A stretch of 64,000 bases of DNA from UBA710 sp051645705 (GCA_051645705.1 JBOFBU010000002.1:310001-374000); one strand, 5' to 3'; positions 46,634 through 58,557 are shown, counted from the stretch's first letter. Notes: generated by a model from the sequence alone, not told the origin. Translations and numbers: made by a program.

Positions 46634-49267
46634 ATGAAAAAGAAAGAAAAAAAGAATAAAAAAAGTATAAAACAATTTTTTTCTAATTTAAATTCTTCTA
46701 ATGAAATTAAAAGAGGAGATGTTGTAGTTAATCCTAAAGACAAAAGAGTTAAATGATTTTTTGGTGCAGGAATTTTAGCAGTAACTGCTTTAGGTATTGG
46801 TCTTCCTTTAGGTTTAACACAACAAGTAATTACATCTGAACAACCATTGCCGCCAGATAAAGATATAGTTGGCGGAATTAATGGGGGAACAAATATAGGT
46901 GATATTTTAGATAATATTAATTCTCTTCCTAATAAAGAATTTACTAAATATATGAATGAATATCAAAACCTTTCAACACAATATCTTTATGTACAAGAAA
47001 GAGCAGCTTATCAAGGTTTTGCTGCTTTTTTAAAAAATACTAAATTTAAAAATGAAACTTCAGGTCCTGGAGATGAAGCATTTGGTTATAATGTTTCAAA
47101 ACCATTAAAAGAAATTAGACAAGAAGCACAAGCACAACTAGATAGAGATAGAACTAATTATAAAAACTCAAATCCCGGAACATGAGAAGCTGGATGAAAA
47201 AATGAATTATTAACAAATGAAAAATATGGTCTTCCATTAAATTCTAATACAGGAAATAATGCAAATGAAAATATAAGTTATATTGAATCATTAGTAGTTA
47301 ATTTTTTAACATCTCAAAAAATTAAAGAGGTTGCTTTTGCCCCTTTTCAAAGTGCTGAATTTAATTCAGAATCATGAGTTTTTTCTGATTTAAGTCTTAA
47401 ATCTAATGAAATTATTAATTATGATATTATTACTCCAATAATTACAGTTAAAGATGATGGTTCTTGAACTGTAACTGAAGAAATAAAGGAAAAAACAGGA
47501 GTTATTGGAGTTGGTGAAGCTTATTTAGATACTAAATATCAATTCAATAAAAATGCTGATTATGTTTATTTTAATGGAAAAGAAAACAATATTAATCCTT
47601 CTTCTACAAGTAAAATAACAGTTTATCAAACAAAATCATATTTACCTGGAAAAAGAAATCCTATTCCTGCTTTTTCTCAAATATTTTCTAAAGCCTTTCG
47701 TTCTGTTTCAATGTCAACAATTGATTTAAATCTTTCTTTAAATACTGAAGGAAATTGAGTTTTTCCTAAAGAAACATTTTTAAAATTAGTAACAGCATAT
47801 GAATATAATGATAGTAATGGAAAAGTTCAAATTGGACTTCCTATTGCTGATTTAATTAATTTCCTTGGAGTTTCATCTTTTATTGATGGTGCCGCTCTTA
47901 ATGTAACTAATGTTAATAGAGATGAAGCTTTAATAAAAACTTTAGGAACCGCTACAACTCCTCCTCCAGAAGGAAATACAAGAGAAGGAGAAAATACTTT
48001 ATTAGGACAAATGCCTGTTACAAAAGTTTCAGATCTTTTAAAATCTAAAGAAAATACTAATAGATATTTAAATATGGTTGCATTAACTTCAGGAAATATG
48101 GCAGGTAGTACTTGAGAAGGGGCACCTGATCCTACAAAGGCTTTATTTAAATCAGCTGAAGTAAATATTTTAGGAAAATTATTATTCCAATTTTTAAATT
48201 ACACTGTTAATGCTTCAACTCCTGAATGATTTAGTCAATTAAGAAAATTAATAACTTATAATTTTACAATATCTTCTGATGCTCAAACTGAAGTTTCAAC
48301 CATTAATTTAACTAACGGAATGATAACAACTCCTCCAGCAGCTGATGCTAATTCTCCATTTTTTGTAAATGCTGATATGACAAAATATAATAAATTTATT
48401 AGTGAAGTTGAAAAAATAATTATCGAAACAGAATATAGTAATATTTTCTTAAGTAAAATAAATCAAAATAGTATTTTGCAAAAAACATTTTTTGATAAAG
48501 ATCAATGAGCAAGCAATAATTTTGTTGATCAAAATTTTATCTTTAATCCAAAAAAATGAACTTTATATAAATTAAATACTAATACTTTTATGTATATGGG
48601 AAATGAAGGAAGTAAAATTTATTCAATTAATAAAGTTAATGAACAAAATATGCCTAAAATGATTAATAATGCTTTAAGAGCAAGTTTTTATACAGCTAAT
48701 TCTGATTTATTAGTAGGACAACCATCTTGATATGGAATAGATTTTTTTGAAATTAACAAAATGTATGATAATTTAAAAAATGATGATCTAATAAATGGAA
48801 TTTCTTATAATCAAAATCAAGTAGGTACTTCAGAAGCTATTATTAATAATAACTGATTAAATATTTTAAAAAATAAAATTAAACAAACTAATTCAAATTT
48901 AACAGATCCTGAATTGGAACAAAAAGCAAAAGACCTTAAAAAACAAATTGGAGTTAAATTAAATGGATCAATTAATTTAACTCTTTCAAAAGGAAATTCT
49001 GACGCTTTGTTAGGACTAACTGAATTAATAAATTCTGCTATTTTGCCTGAAAATTCATATGATTTTTATAGAAGTAATAATTTAAATAATGGTTTTTGAT
49101 ATTGAAAATTAAATAATGGAGTTATATATAATTCTGCTATTAATATTGGTGGGGAAGAGAATTTTATGATGCAACAAGTTAATGATAAAATTAAAAATAT
49201 AGTAATTGTTAATTTTAGCCCAAATCCTGTTTTACCTTTTTCAAATACTAAAGGAGGAAGCAAATAA
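46634..49267 (+). CDS. HinT-interacting membrane complex protein P80
   Basis: Membrane protein of the P80-P60-HinT complex known from Mycoplasma hominis (HitB in the HitABL locus). The 877-codon frame starts at ATG 46634, with GGGAG ending a few bases upstream; the ATG four bases earlier gives an immediate stop. Residues 1-40 are basic and cytosolic, 41-62 form a membrane helix (WFFGAGILAVTALGIGLPLG), and the rest is a large Asn/Ser-rich exported domain. I assign it on this topology and on the gene order, since it is followed at once by a ~700-residue lipoprotein and a HIT protein, as in M. hominis. The stop overlaps the p60 start (TAATG). Its promoter region is shared with the divergent giant gene. 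Confidence 0.82.
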
Positions 49268-51396
49268 TGAATAAAAAGAAATTTTTGTGACCATCATTAT
49301 CTTTAATAACTCCAGCAATTTTAGCTACTGTAGCTGTTACAACATCATGTAGTCAAATTCCTTTTACTGATAATACTTTTTCAGAACAAATTGCTGAATT
49401 AACTTCTGAATCTGCTAAAAAAATATATAAAAATAATTGAATAAAATCAACTATAAGTGCTTTCTTTTTAAAAAGCATTTTAAAAACTGAAGTAACAAGT
49501 GCTAAAATAACTGCAATTTCCGATTTTTTAACAAATTTAACAAAAAAAGATTTAAATATTAATTTTGATTCAAAAAATACAACATTAAATACAAATGCTT
49601 TAATTTATGGGTGATTTGAAACAAATATTTTTAACAATTATAAAGATTGAGTTGGATTTGAAAAAACAAGAGATAATAATTGATTTAATAACCAAGTTAA
49701 TGGAGCAGAAGTCGAAGGAGAGTTTAAAGAAAATTGATCAAATATTCAAATATATGATTTTAATGCAACGACTCAAAAATGAGAAAAATCTGATATTTTA
49801 GTTCCTCAATATTTTTTAAACACTTATACAGATTATGATTTTTTCCCAGGTGCTGCACCAGATAGTGCTGAAGGTAAATTTAATGTGTTTTTTGAGCAAT
49901 CATTTAAAAAATTGTATAACACCCCTGAAACTGATGTTCAAAACAAATTATTAGAAATGTTATTAACTAGTTTTTATTTCAATCAGTCTTCTAGTGAATT
50001 TGTTTTAGGAGGAACAACTTTTAATAAAGATAAGCCTCAAGGTTCTTCAATTTCAACATTTGAAGGTTGACAAGCTACTAATTTTGATGAAAATGATCCT
50101 AATTATTTTTTAATTAAATATTTAGTAGATAATACTCCTTTTATTACTTGAAATATTAAAACTGAAGATGCCAAAACAATTGAGAAATTTCAAGGACCTA
50201 CAGGAATTAAAGAAGTTTTAACTTTTGATAGCTATAAAGAAGTTTTAAATAAATTACAACCTTCAATTGAAATTGATAAAAGGTTAAATAAAAATATTAA
50301 AATAACTTCAAGTGATAGTATTTTTAATAATAATTTTTCTCAAATGAAAGGATTTAATTCAGGAACTTTAAAACTTGATACAACAGGTTTAGTTAATGAT
50401 TTAAACGTTGATAGAAATAATTTAATTTATAGTCAATCATTTTTATCAGGTTTTATAAATAAATTTGGAACTATTGAACAAACAAAAGATACAATAATTT
50501 CTTTTGACCAATTAAATGCTATTAATACTATTCAAAATTCTAGTACTAATAATGGGATTCTTCATAAAGTAACTCTTAAACCTAATTCTTCTTCAACATT
50601 AAAAGCAGCATATCAAATTACTCAAAATGATTTAATTCTTCCAGATCCAGCACAAAAACAAACTGTTCTTCAAATTGTTCCTAATTTTTCAAATAGTTCA
50701 GCAGATTTACAAGAAATTATTGTTTATATGAATTGAGATTTAGGTAATGGGATTAACTATAAATATAATGTTAAAATAACATGAAATATAAATGCTATTC
50801 CTGATAGTGCAAATATTTATTCTGATTTAGCTAATGAAACTAACATCAAAAACGTTGATATTAGTAATAAATACTTTTTAAAAGGAATAAATACTTTAAA
50901 TAATGAAAAGAAAGCTTTAGATTTATCTTATGTTATTAAATTAGTTCCTAAATTTAAATTTAATACAAATGTTGATGGAAGTATTAATTTTACTCAAATA
51001 AATAATAGAATTTTACCTTTTGGTAAATTCTCTATAGAAAACTTTAAATGAAGTGAAGAAGATAAATATTCTGTTTCTAATTTACTTTATTTATTTGATA
51101 GTACTTTATTTGATAAAGTTAAACAAGCCTTTGTTTGAAATGATTATAGTTTAGATTATAAAATAAGCCAATTAAGTAGAGTTTTTGCTGAATTAGGATT
51201 GGGTACTTTAACAGCTAGTCAAAGATTAGAGAATAAATTATCTACTCCGTATTTTACACCTATAACTAGTGGACAATCTTCTATAATTAATGATGATTCT
51301 TTTAAAAATATTTTTAACCAAATAATATCAAAACCTAATGGAAAATATAAATTAGATCTTAAAGAAGAAGTAGATAAATATGAAAGAAGAAAATAG
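49267..51396 (+). CDS. HinT-interacting membrane complex lipoprotein P60
   Basis: Surface lipoprotein partner of P80 (HitA in M. hominis). The 709-residue frame begins with a lipoprotein signal, MNKKKFLWPSLSLITPAILA then VAVTTSC, with Cys28 as the lipidated residue. The remainder is Asn/Ser/Thr-rich and rich in TGA-encoded Trp, without a recognised enzymatic motif. An AAAGGAGG lies just ahead of the ATG inside the P80 gene, and the start overlaps the P80 stop by one base. Its own end overlaps hinT by 17 bases, so the three products are tightly coupled. Assigned by position, size and lipobox. Confidence 0.82.
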
Positions 51397-51709
51397 TTTA
51401 TTTTTAAAAATAATTAATAAGGAAATTCCTAGTAATATATTTTTTGAAAATAAAAGAGTAATTGCTTTTTATGATATTAATCCTGTAAATGAAGGACATT
51501 TTTTAGTAGTTCCTAAAAATTATTCACGAAACTTAAAAACAATTAAAGAAAAAGATTTAAATTATTTAATCTCTATTGCAAGAAAATTAGCACTTAAAAA
51601 AATTAAACAATTGGGAGTTGATGGTTTTCGTTTAATTATTAATAATGAAGCATCTTCTAAACAAGTAATTTTTCATACTCACATTCATATTATTCCATCT
51701 AAAAAATAA
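51380..51709 (+). CDS. hinT: HIT family protein (HinT-like nucleotide hydrolase)
   Basis: Histidine-triad protein that in this family hydrolyses purine nucleoside phosphoramidates; in M. hominis it binds the cytosolic side of the P60/P80 complex. The 109-residue frame has LFLKIINKEIPSNIFFENKRVIAFYDINPVNEGHFLVVPK at the N-terminus. The catalytic triad motif HTHIHIIP is at residues 99-106 (His99, 101, 103). The start lies inside p60 with a GAAGAAG-type site upstream. An AU-only inverted repeat follows the stop. Confidence 0.93.
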   Translation: MKEENSLFLKIINKEIPSNIFFENKRVIAFYDINPVNEGHFLVVPKNYSRNLKTIKEKDLNYLISIARKLALKKIKQLGVDGFRLIINNEASSKQVIFHTHIHIIPSKK

Positions 51710-51722
51710 AAATTTATTTTTT
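51701..51722. terminator. Bidirectional AU-only inverted repeat between hinT and the 608-aa gene
   Basis: Ten-base arms AAAAAATAAA and TTTATTTTTT surround a two-base AA centre. They overlap the hinT stop and touch the convergent gene's stop. It could serve both strands, but has no GC pair. Confidence 0.4.
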
Positions 51723-53547
51723 AAATTTCTTCATCATCAATTTCGTTTAACATTCTATCAATAGTATCTTCTTGATTAGAATTGAAATCAATAGTTGTAT
51801 TAGATATAATTTCATCAATGTCAAATTTTATGTCGTTTTTTACTAATTCCTCATCAATTGATGGAATATAATATTCTTCATAGGTTGTAGTATGAGTAAG
51901 TAATTTTGCTTCGTTTTGTTTTTTATTTTCAATATTTCTAGGGACTTTTTTTGTTTTATTTTCTATAATTCCATATTGAACTAATTTCTTTTTATTTCTA
52001 ATCATTAAATAAGTTATAATTCCTGCAGAAATAATTACAAGAGCTATTGTAGCTGATATAAATGATCATAAATAAATCTGGTCTAAATTTTTTGAATTTA
52101 AAAGTGCAAATCCAATTATTTTAATAGGTGATTTTAATCATAATGATTCATTATCCTTTACGTCTATATATCTTCCATCTTTAATATATTGTTTTACAAC
52201 AACTAGAGCATTAACAATTCCTAGACTATCATCTCTATCTTCTAAAATAATATCAAAATCATTATCTTTCAAACCATTAACAACTATCTGTTTTTTGCTA
52301 AGACCAGCTTTAATTTCTTCTATTGTTGAATTAGAAGCAATTACATTATTTAAATTAAGATCATAATTACCTTTAGCTACAATTATAGTAGATATATCAT
52401 TTCCAGTTACTTGGTCAGGTTTTAATAAAGCTTGTCCAAATCCAGAAATAATAGATGTAATGTTAATTGGTCTTTCAATTACTTTTCCATTTTCAATATA
52501 TTTTGGTATTTGTAAAGTAATTTCTATTTTACCTAAAAAATTATCAGCTTTTTTTGATACAAAAGTAAAACTATCAAAATTGAATGCTGAAGAAATTTCA
52601 AAACCACCATATTGTGTAATAATTCTTTTTAATTCTAATTCATTATTTAAAAAAGAGCTTGCTAATTGTGTAGAAAAATTTTCTTTTCCAAAAACATCAG
52701 TTAAATCATTTATTTTAAAAATAGTATTTGTTTTATCTGTAACAACTTGACCATTACCTAATAAATCCCTTCCAAAATTACTAAAAGTAATTATTTGTGA
52801 TTGAATACTAGATGTTCCATCAATTTCGTTTCCAGAAGCATCAAAATATTTATCTAATTTAAATACTAATTGTTTTTCTCCTGTAAGGTTATTATCAACA
52901 ATACTTGCAGGATCAATAATAATATTATTAAGACTTAAATTAGATGGAATACTTAAAGCTTCATTATTATTTTCTAAAAATAAATTTATTTTTTTTGCAA
53001 TTTCTGCTCTCATTTGATTAATTCTTATTTTTGAGGGCAATTGATTATTTAATGATGGATTCAAATCGATAACATTAATGTTAGTATTGGTTTTAAATTT
53101 AGTAGGAATAACTTTTTTAAGACCAAAAAGTTGAAAAAGTTGAAAATAAGTTGGATTATTTAAATCATTATTAGTAAGAACTCCATTTTCTAAATATTTT
53201 TCGGGGAATGCTTTATAAGTTATAGTTCCTTCTAAATTATTAATTGAAACTATTTTTATTCTTATATTATTTTTACCATAACCAGGAGCTTCTTTATCAT
53301 TTTCATAAAGATTACGAGAATAGTCTTCTAGTTGGTATTCATAAATATTTGATGCAATAGTTTGAGCATCTTCTGGATTACAACTTATTCTTAAAGTTTC
53401 AGGAACAAATCTTGGTAATACTAAATTTAAATCATGATTAATATTTATTTCAGTTTTTTCAATTTTAGGTAAAGAAAATGATAAAAAAATAATAGGTGTC
53501 ATTATTAGGGTTGATATACTTATTAATTTTCTTATTCTTTTTTTCAC
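51721..53547 (-). CDS. Surface-anchored membrane protein, 608 aa, unknown
   Basis: Not recognised by name. GTG start at 53547 with AGAGG just upstream. The signal-like MKKRIRKLISISTLIMTPIIFLSFSLP has no lipobox. The ectodomain shows repeated units in which an amphipathic strand with YIENGKV / YLENGVL / YIKDGRYI precedes a GFGQALL / NFGRDLLGNG / LFGLKK turn. This resembles the Lipoprotein_17-type beta domains of mycoplasma surface proteins. A membrane helix near residues 530-555 (LWSFISATIALVIISAGIITYLM) is followed by a cytosolic tail of about 55 residues, basic first and then very acidic. It is convergent with hinT, and the tsaE stop lies 18 bases before its start. Confidence 0.7.
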
Positions 53548-53565
53548 AAAACCTCTTTTATTTTA

Positions 53566-53958
53566 TTATTTATAACTAATTATATATTTTCTTTCATTTT
53601 CATTAATAATTTTAATTTTAATTGATAAATAATTTTCAAAATTAAAATTTAAATTTTCCCATCATTCTATAATTACGAATTTATTCTCAAAATAATCAAT
53701 AAACTCTTCCAATGTGCTACCTTTTAAATTATATGCATCAATATGAATAAAATTTTTATAAATATTTATAAAATTAAATGTTGGAGAAATTATTTCATTT
53801 TTTTCATTTAATTGTTTCCCAATTTCTTTAGTAAGTGTTGTTTTTCCACTTCCTATATCGCCACTTAATAAAATGAATTGAATATTCTTAGACTTAATTT
53901 CTTTTAAAAGTTTTTTAGTAAAAGCAGGAATATCTTCTATTTTTACATTATTAAACAT
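53566..53958 (-). CDS. tsaE: TsaE, ATPase of tRNA threonylcarbamoyladenosine synthesis
   Basis: Works with TsaB, TsaC and TsaD on the t6A37 modification of ANN-decoding tRNAs. The 130-residue frame has the P-loop LLSGDIGSGKTTLTKEIG (about residues 30-47), the SPTFNFINIY switch region, an IHIDAYNL block with the conserved Asp, and the FVIIEWW segment. There, TGA and TGG code two successive Trp. The length is near the usual 140-155. The start overlaps the end of the upstream gene. Confidence 0.92.
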
Positions 53959-54394
53959 TAATTCTCACTTTGATATTTTTAATTCAATCGCTTATTAGGT
54001 TTTGAAATTTCATAAGATCTGTTTCATTTTTTTTAAAAATTGTTAATTGAAGCCTGGCATTTGATGCTAATTTATATACTTCAGAAACTTTTATTTTACT
54101 GTATATAAAAAGATCTCTTTCACTTAATTGACTAAGTTTTATTTTTAATTTTTTCTTATCAATCAAAAAAGAAACAAGCGGTCAAAAAGGAAAAACAAAA
54201 AGAAAGGTTAATAAAATAATTGTTAATAATTTAGTTCAATTATTTCCTTTTGTAATTTCAAAATTTAAAAAAATTTTTCAATTAAGAGAATAAAATAAAA
54301 TATTAGATATTAATACTAAAGAAAAAAAAATAATAAAAACTAAAAGTTTTTGTCTACAAAAATATTTCGCTATTATTGCATTTGTTAATAGCAT
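53951..54394 (-). CDS. Small two-helix membrane protein, 147 aa, unknown
   Basis: Not recognised. Starts MLLTNAIIAKYFCRQK; two membrane helices follow (about 16-38, LVFIIFFSLVLISNILFYSL, and about 54-80, LLTIILLTFLFVFPFWPLVSFL). A basic, helical cytosolic domain of 65 residues comes next. Its end overlaps tsaE by 8 bases, and the next gene upstream ends 4 bases before its start, so it belongs to a delta-like / this / tsaE operon. Confidence 0.65.
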
Positions 54395-54397
54395 AAA

Positions 54398-54631
54398 CTA
54401 TTTTTTTCTTCAAAGACCTTCAGGAGTTCTAATGAATGAACCGTCAATTGTTAATATTTTATAGGTTTCTCCTATTTTGTTTTCTTTTATTTGTTCATAA
54501 GATAATTCAGGAAATTGATTTTTTCATTGATTATTTAATTGGCTTTCAACTTCTTGATAAATATCATCAAAGGAAAATTCTTCTATTGTATTTCCCATTT
54601 TTTCTTTAATTACTGACAAAATTGTTTTCAT
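54398..54631 (-). CDS. rpoE: Minimal RNA polymerase delta subunit-like protein (HARE-HTH), 77 aa
   Basis: In Firmicutes the delta subunit binds RNA polymerase and speeds enzyme recycling. Here FSFDDIYQEVESQLNNQWKNQ and GETYKILTIDGSFIRTPEGLWRKK match the N-terminal winged-helix HARE-HTH domain, including the T-x-D-G-x-F block and a final Trp. The acidic disordered tail that makes up the second half of B. subtilis delta is missing. A strong AAAGGAG ribosome-binding site precedes the ATG. The frame needs TGA as Trp and is short, so it is easily overlooked. Confidence 0.7.
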
Positions 54632-54890
54632 TTTTCTCCTTTAAATATATACATTTATTTAATAATATACATAATTATAAAATAAATTAATATTTTTATA
54701 TATATTAAGTCGAATTCTAAAATTTTTTTATAAACAAAATAAGATAGTTATAAATAATTAATTAGAGAAAATATCAAATGATATTAAATGAAGTAAAATT
54801 AAGAAATATAAATATTTAATAATTTTTAAAGAAAAATAAATATAAATGAAATTATAAAAATTAATAAAAACAATAGAAAAGGAATAAGTT
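54632..54890. other. AT-rich intergenic region between divergent genes
   Basis: The longest non-coding gap in the window (259 bases). It must hold the promoters of the delta-like operon (minus) and the nuclease pair (plus). Apart from the two ribosome-binding sites at its edges I see no strong -10 box, repeat or open frame. Confidence 0.6.
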
Positions 54891-55730
54891 ATGATAAATC
54901 TTGCAAAGAGACATTTTTATAATGGTAAAGAATATTTTCTTGATTTAGAAAATAAAAAAATAATTTTAGAAAAAGATTTTCATAAAAAACTTATCGAAAA
55001 AAAATTATGAGGAAAATTTGGTTTTAAAAAAGTAGGGGGTTCATCTATTGGTGATATTTTAAATACCGATGAATATAAATCATCTTTTTCAGCCTTTGCA
55101 AATTTTTCATGACTTGGTTTACCTGTTTTAGATAGAAAATATGTTGATGCCGGGATAGCTATAGAACCTAAAGTAATTGATGTTTTAAAAAAAAAATTTT
55201 CATTAGACGTTGAAACTTATGATGTTAAAGAATATAACTATGATTATTTTAGTGATAAAGATGAAATAATAGGTGGTATTCCTGATGGTTTTATAAGAGA
55301 TAAGGGAATTATTATAGAAATAAAAACAACAGGAGAAAAAAACTATAAAAATTGAAATTCTTATGGTGTTCCTGTTTCTTATTTAAAGCAAGCTCAATTA
55401 TATGCATATTTAATGGGTGTTAAGGAATTTTGAATAGTAGCAACATTTTTAAAAGAAGAAGATTATTTAGATCCTGAAAATTTTCCAATTGAAAAAAGGT
55501 ATTTAAAAAACTATAAATTTAAATTTGATGAAGAAGTTGCAAAAGATGATATTAAAAAAGTTAAAGATTGATATATTTATCATACTCAAAAGGGAGAATC
55601 TCCTCAATTTGATATTGTTAAAGATCATGATTTAATTGAATATTTAAAATGTAAAGATGAAGAGGAATATAAATTACTTTTAAATAAATGAAAAAGTGAA
55701 GGAAAATTAAAGTTAGATTATGAATGATAA
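54891..55730 (+). CDS. YqaJ-like PD-(D/E)XK nuclease (MAGa7180-type)
   Basis: Predicted metal-dependent DNA nuclease. The frame of 279 codons follows the lambda-exonuclease/YqaJ order: GGSSIGDIL (49-57), GIAIEP with Glu92, GGIPDGFI with Asp132, IIIEIKTTG with Glu143 and Lys145, and the QAQLY motif (Gln167, Tyr171). All five catalytic positions are kept. AGGA precedes the ATG. The next gene starts 11 bases inside this one, so the pair is translated together. In mycoplasma annotation a family of this kind is called MAGa7180; I use the name from memory. Role could be recombination, end resection or nucleotide scavenging. Confidence 0.82.
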
Positions 55731-57450
55731 AATTTCTGAAAAACACTTAAAAACTTATTTAACATCTCAACCGTTTTTTATTTGAAATTCTTTAGATGAA
55801 AAAAATATTATTGAAGATGAAGATCAAGATTCTGGAATTTATTGAGACATTTCTGTTGAAGATGATGATGATGAAAATAATTTTATAAAAATTACTAAAA
55901 AGGGTTTTGAAATTGTTAAAGAAAAAATTCAAAATTTTATAATTAAAAAATATGAAAATCAAAGGCTTTTTTTTGTTACTGGAAAAACTAATGAACAAAA
56001 AATTAATCAAACGAAATTATTTATAGAAAAAATAAATGATTATGATGCAATATTATTTCCTGTATTTGAATATGATGATGCAATTGCTCGTCCTTTTCTT
56101 TATGATAAAAATAGTAAAAAATTGTCGATTTTCAAAATTGGAGTATCAACAAAATTAAATGATTATATAAAATGTTTTTTTGATTTTTCAGTTGCTGAAA
56201 AAAATAATTTAGAAATAAATGAAATAACTATTTTTACAATTGAAGAGAAAAATTGAGAAGATTCTATTGAGTTAACATTTGATGAAACAAACAAGGCAAA
56301 TACTACTAAAAATTCTAGAAAGTCAAAAGACAAATATGATGATGTTCATATAAGAAAAGAAGCTGTTTTAGGAGAAAAAGAAAAAGAGACAATAATTGAA
56401 AAAATTAGATCAGGAATAATTAATAAAGAAATTTTTCTTAAAAGCTTTGATAGTTATTTAAAAATTATTAAAGAAGCAAAAAATACTCCCTTAAATAAAA
56501 ATTTAAATGATGATAATACAACATTTGGTAGAAATCCTCAATTCAAAGAATTACTAAAAACTTTTTATCCCCAAATTCCTGATTTAAGCGGTAAATTGAT
56601 TAATGCTAAAAATTTATTAAATGTTTATCAAAATGAAAATGATTTTAATAATTTAATGAAAGAAAATATAGTAACAAAATGTATATTAGAACAAAAGAAT
56701 TTTGTAAATAATGTTGTTCTTAATGAGGTTATAGAAAAAATAGAAAAAAGTAAGGTTGTTTGATATGATTTTGAAGGTTTTTCTTTACCCTTTCCAATTA
56801 TGTTAAATACTAAGCCATATCAACAATTAATTAATCAAGTTTCAGTTATAAAAACGATTAATGAGAAAATCATCGGTGAATGTGAAAATATAGTTATTGA
56901 TCCAAAACATATTTCAATAGAAGATTTTTATAAAATAATTGATGCTATTTATGATCCTGAAGCATCATTTTACGTTGTTTATAATAAAAGTTATGAACAT
57001 TCTAAATTAAAAGATATGAAACATATCTTAATTAAGACCTTAGGTTTTACTGAAAAGGTAAATGAATATATAGAAAAAATAGATATTATTACCAATGAAA
57101 CAATAACAATCGATTTACTTGATAATTTTAATGTTTCAAGTGCTAAAAATTTACCTCCTATTTTTCTTTGAGAATTATATGGTTTCTCTTCTATTAAAAA
57201 AGTTGAAAAATTTATTACCCAAAATAAATATCAATTAGAAGTATTAATATATCCATATAACAGTCTAGAAATACAAAACGGTTTAATGGCTATGGAAACA
57301 GCTATAAATCGTTATTTAGACATTATTGGTGATGAACAATGAAAAACAATTCAAAAAGATTTGAAAATATATTGTGAAAACGATGTTCGAGCAATGCTTA
57401 TGGTTTACTTTTTCATAAAAGAAATTTATAAAGGTAATATTAAACTTTAG
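55720..57450 (+). CDS. DUF2779 protein with DEDD exonuclease core (UU173-type)
   Basis: Frame of 576 codons starting MNDKISEKHLKTYLTSQPFF. The C-terminal half carries the DnaQ-like exonuclease residues. These are WYDFEGF (Asp350, Glu352), VYNKSYEHSKL (Glu426, as in DUF2779), IDLLDNF (Asp465) and YCENDVRAM (Asp555). The N-terminal half has a degraded RecB/Cas4-like look, with acidic low-complexity and strand-helix pattern, but no complete nuclease motif that I can point to. In other bacteria DUF2779 is often fused behind a Cas4-like nuclease domain; here a separate PD-(D/E)XK gene overlaps it upstream. It ends two bases from the convergent methyltransferase. Confidence 0.78.
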
Positions 57451-57452
57451 TT

Positions 57453-58541
57453 TTACTTTCTTTTTAATATAAGTAAATTTTCTATGTGATTTGTTTGAGG
57501 AAACATATCAAACATTTTTATTTTAGATATTTCATAAAATTCTTTAAAATAACTAAAATCTCTTGCTTGTGTTGAAACGTTACATGATAAATAAATTATT
57601 TTTTCTGGTTTTATTTTTTCATTTATAAGTTTACATATTTTTTTATTAAGTCCGCTTCTTGTTGGATCTAAAATAACTGTATTTGCTTTTATATCAGTTT
57701 CTAATAAAAAATTCATAACATCTTGTTTTATTATTGAAATATTTTTAATATCATTATTTTTAATATTTCACTTTGCGTCTCCATGAGAAAAATTGCTATT
57801 TTCTATTGAATATACTTTTTCAGATTTGGAAGATAATAAAAGAGCAAGCACTCCAATTCCTGAATATAAATCAAAAACTATTTTTTCATCTTTTGCTTCA
57901 GATAATATATCTTTATAAATTTCATTTGATACTTCATTATTTACTTGAAAAAAAGAAGAAATAGATAATCTAATTTTAAAATTATTAAATTGTATAAAAT
58001 GAAATTTTTTCTCGCCTATTTTTCCTTCTATTTTCTGATTATCTATTTCTCTAATAATAACTTCTCCTTTTAAAGAAGTTTCAGGTTTAATTTTTGAAAG
58101 TTTAAAATCTTCTATCATTATTTTTTCTTTAGTTTTTTTAGAGTAAAAATAACCATCGTGCAAAGTAATTTTATTTCTATAATAAAACTCTTGTTTAGGA
58201 ACATATTTTTCTATATTAGATAAAATAAAATTGGCATTTTGTTTAAATGCTTCTTTTATTTTATTAATTTTAAAATTAATTTGTTCTTCTTGATTCATAT
58301 GAATTAATTCATATCCACCAATTAGTTCTTGATTTTCAAATATTTCTTCTCTTCTATTTAAAGATTTGAAAATTATTTTATTAATTTTTCCTATAAAATA
58401 TGTCTTTTTTTCTTCAATAATATCTACTTCAATTGTTTCACCAACTATAGAGCCAAAAACATAAACTGGTTTTTTATTTAGGAATCCTATCCCTTCTCCA
58501 TTATGATTATATTTTTCAATTATTAAAGTTTCTTTTTTCAT
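57453..58541 (-). CDS. RNA (uracil-5-)-methyltransferase, RlmD/TrmA family
   Basis: SAM-dependent enzyme forming 5-methyluridine in 23S rRNA or tRNA. The frame of 362 codons begins with a TRAM-like RNA-binding domain (LIIEKYNHNGEGIGFLNKKPVYVFGSIVGE). It shows SSFFQVNNEVSNEIY, the SAM site VFDLYSGIGVLAL, the substrate motif ILDPTRSGL, the catalytic IYLSCNVST (Cys320), and FPQTNHIENLLIL with the base Glu. No N-terminal four-Cys iron-sulfur cluster is present, as in Gram-positive relatives. RlmCD-type specificity (U747/U1939) is possible but not decidable. TATAAT ends 10 bases before the ATG with no Shine-Dalgarno. Confidence 0.9.
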
Positions 58542-58551
58542 TAGTTATTAC

Positions 58552-58557
58552 ATTATA
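58552..58557 (-). promoter_or_regulatory. Candidate -10 box of the uracil methyltransferase gene
   Basis: Minus-strand TATAAT ends 10 bases from the ATG, implying a leader of only a few bases. Confidence 0.4.
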
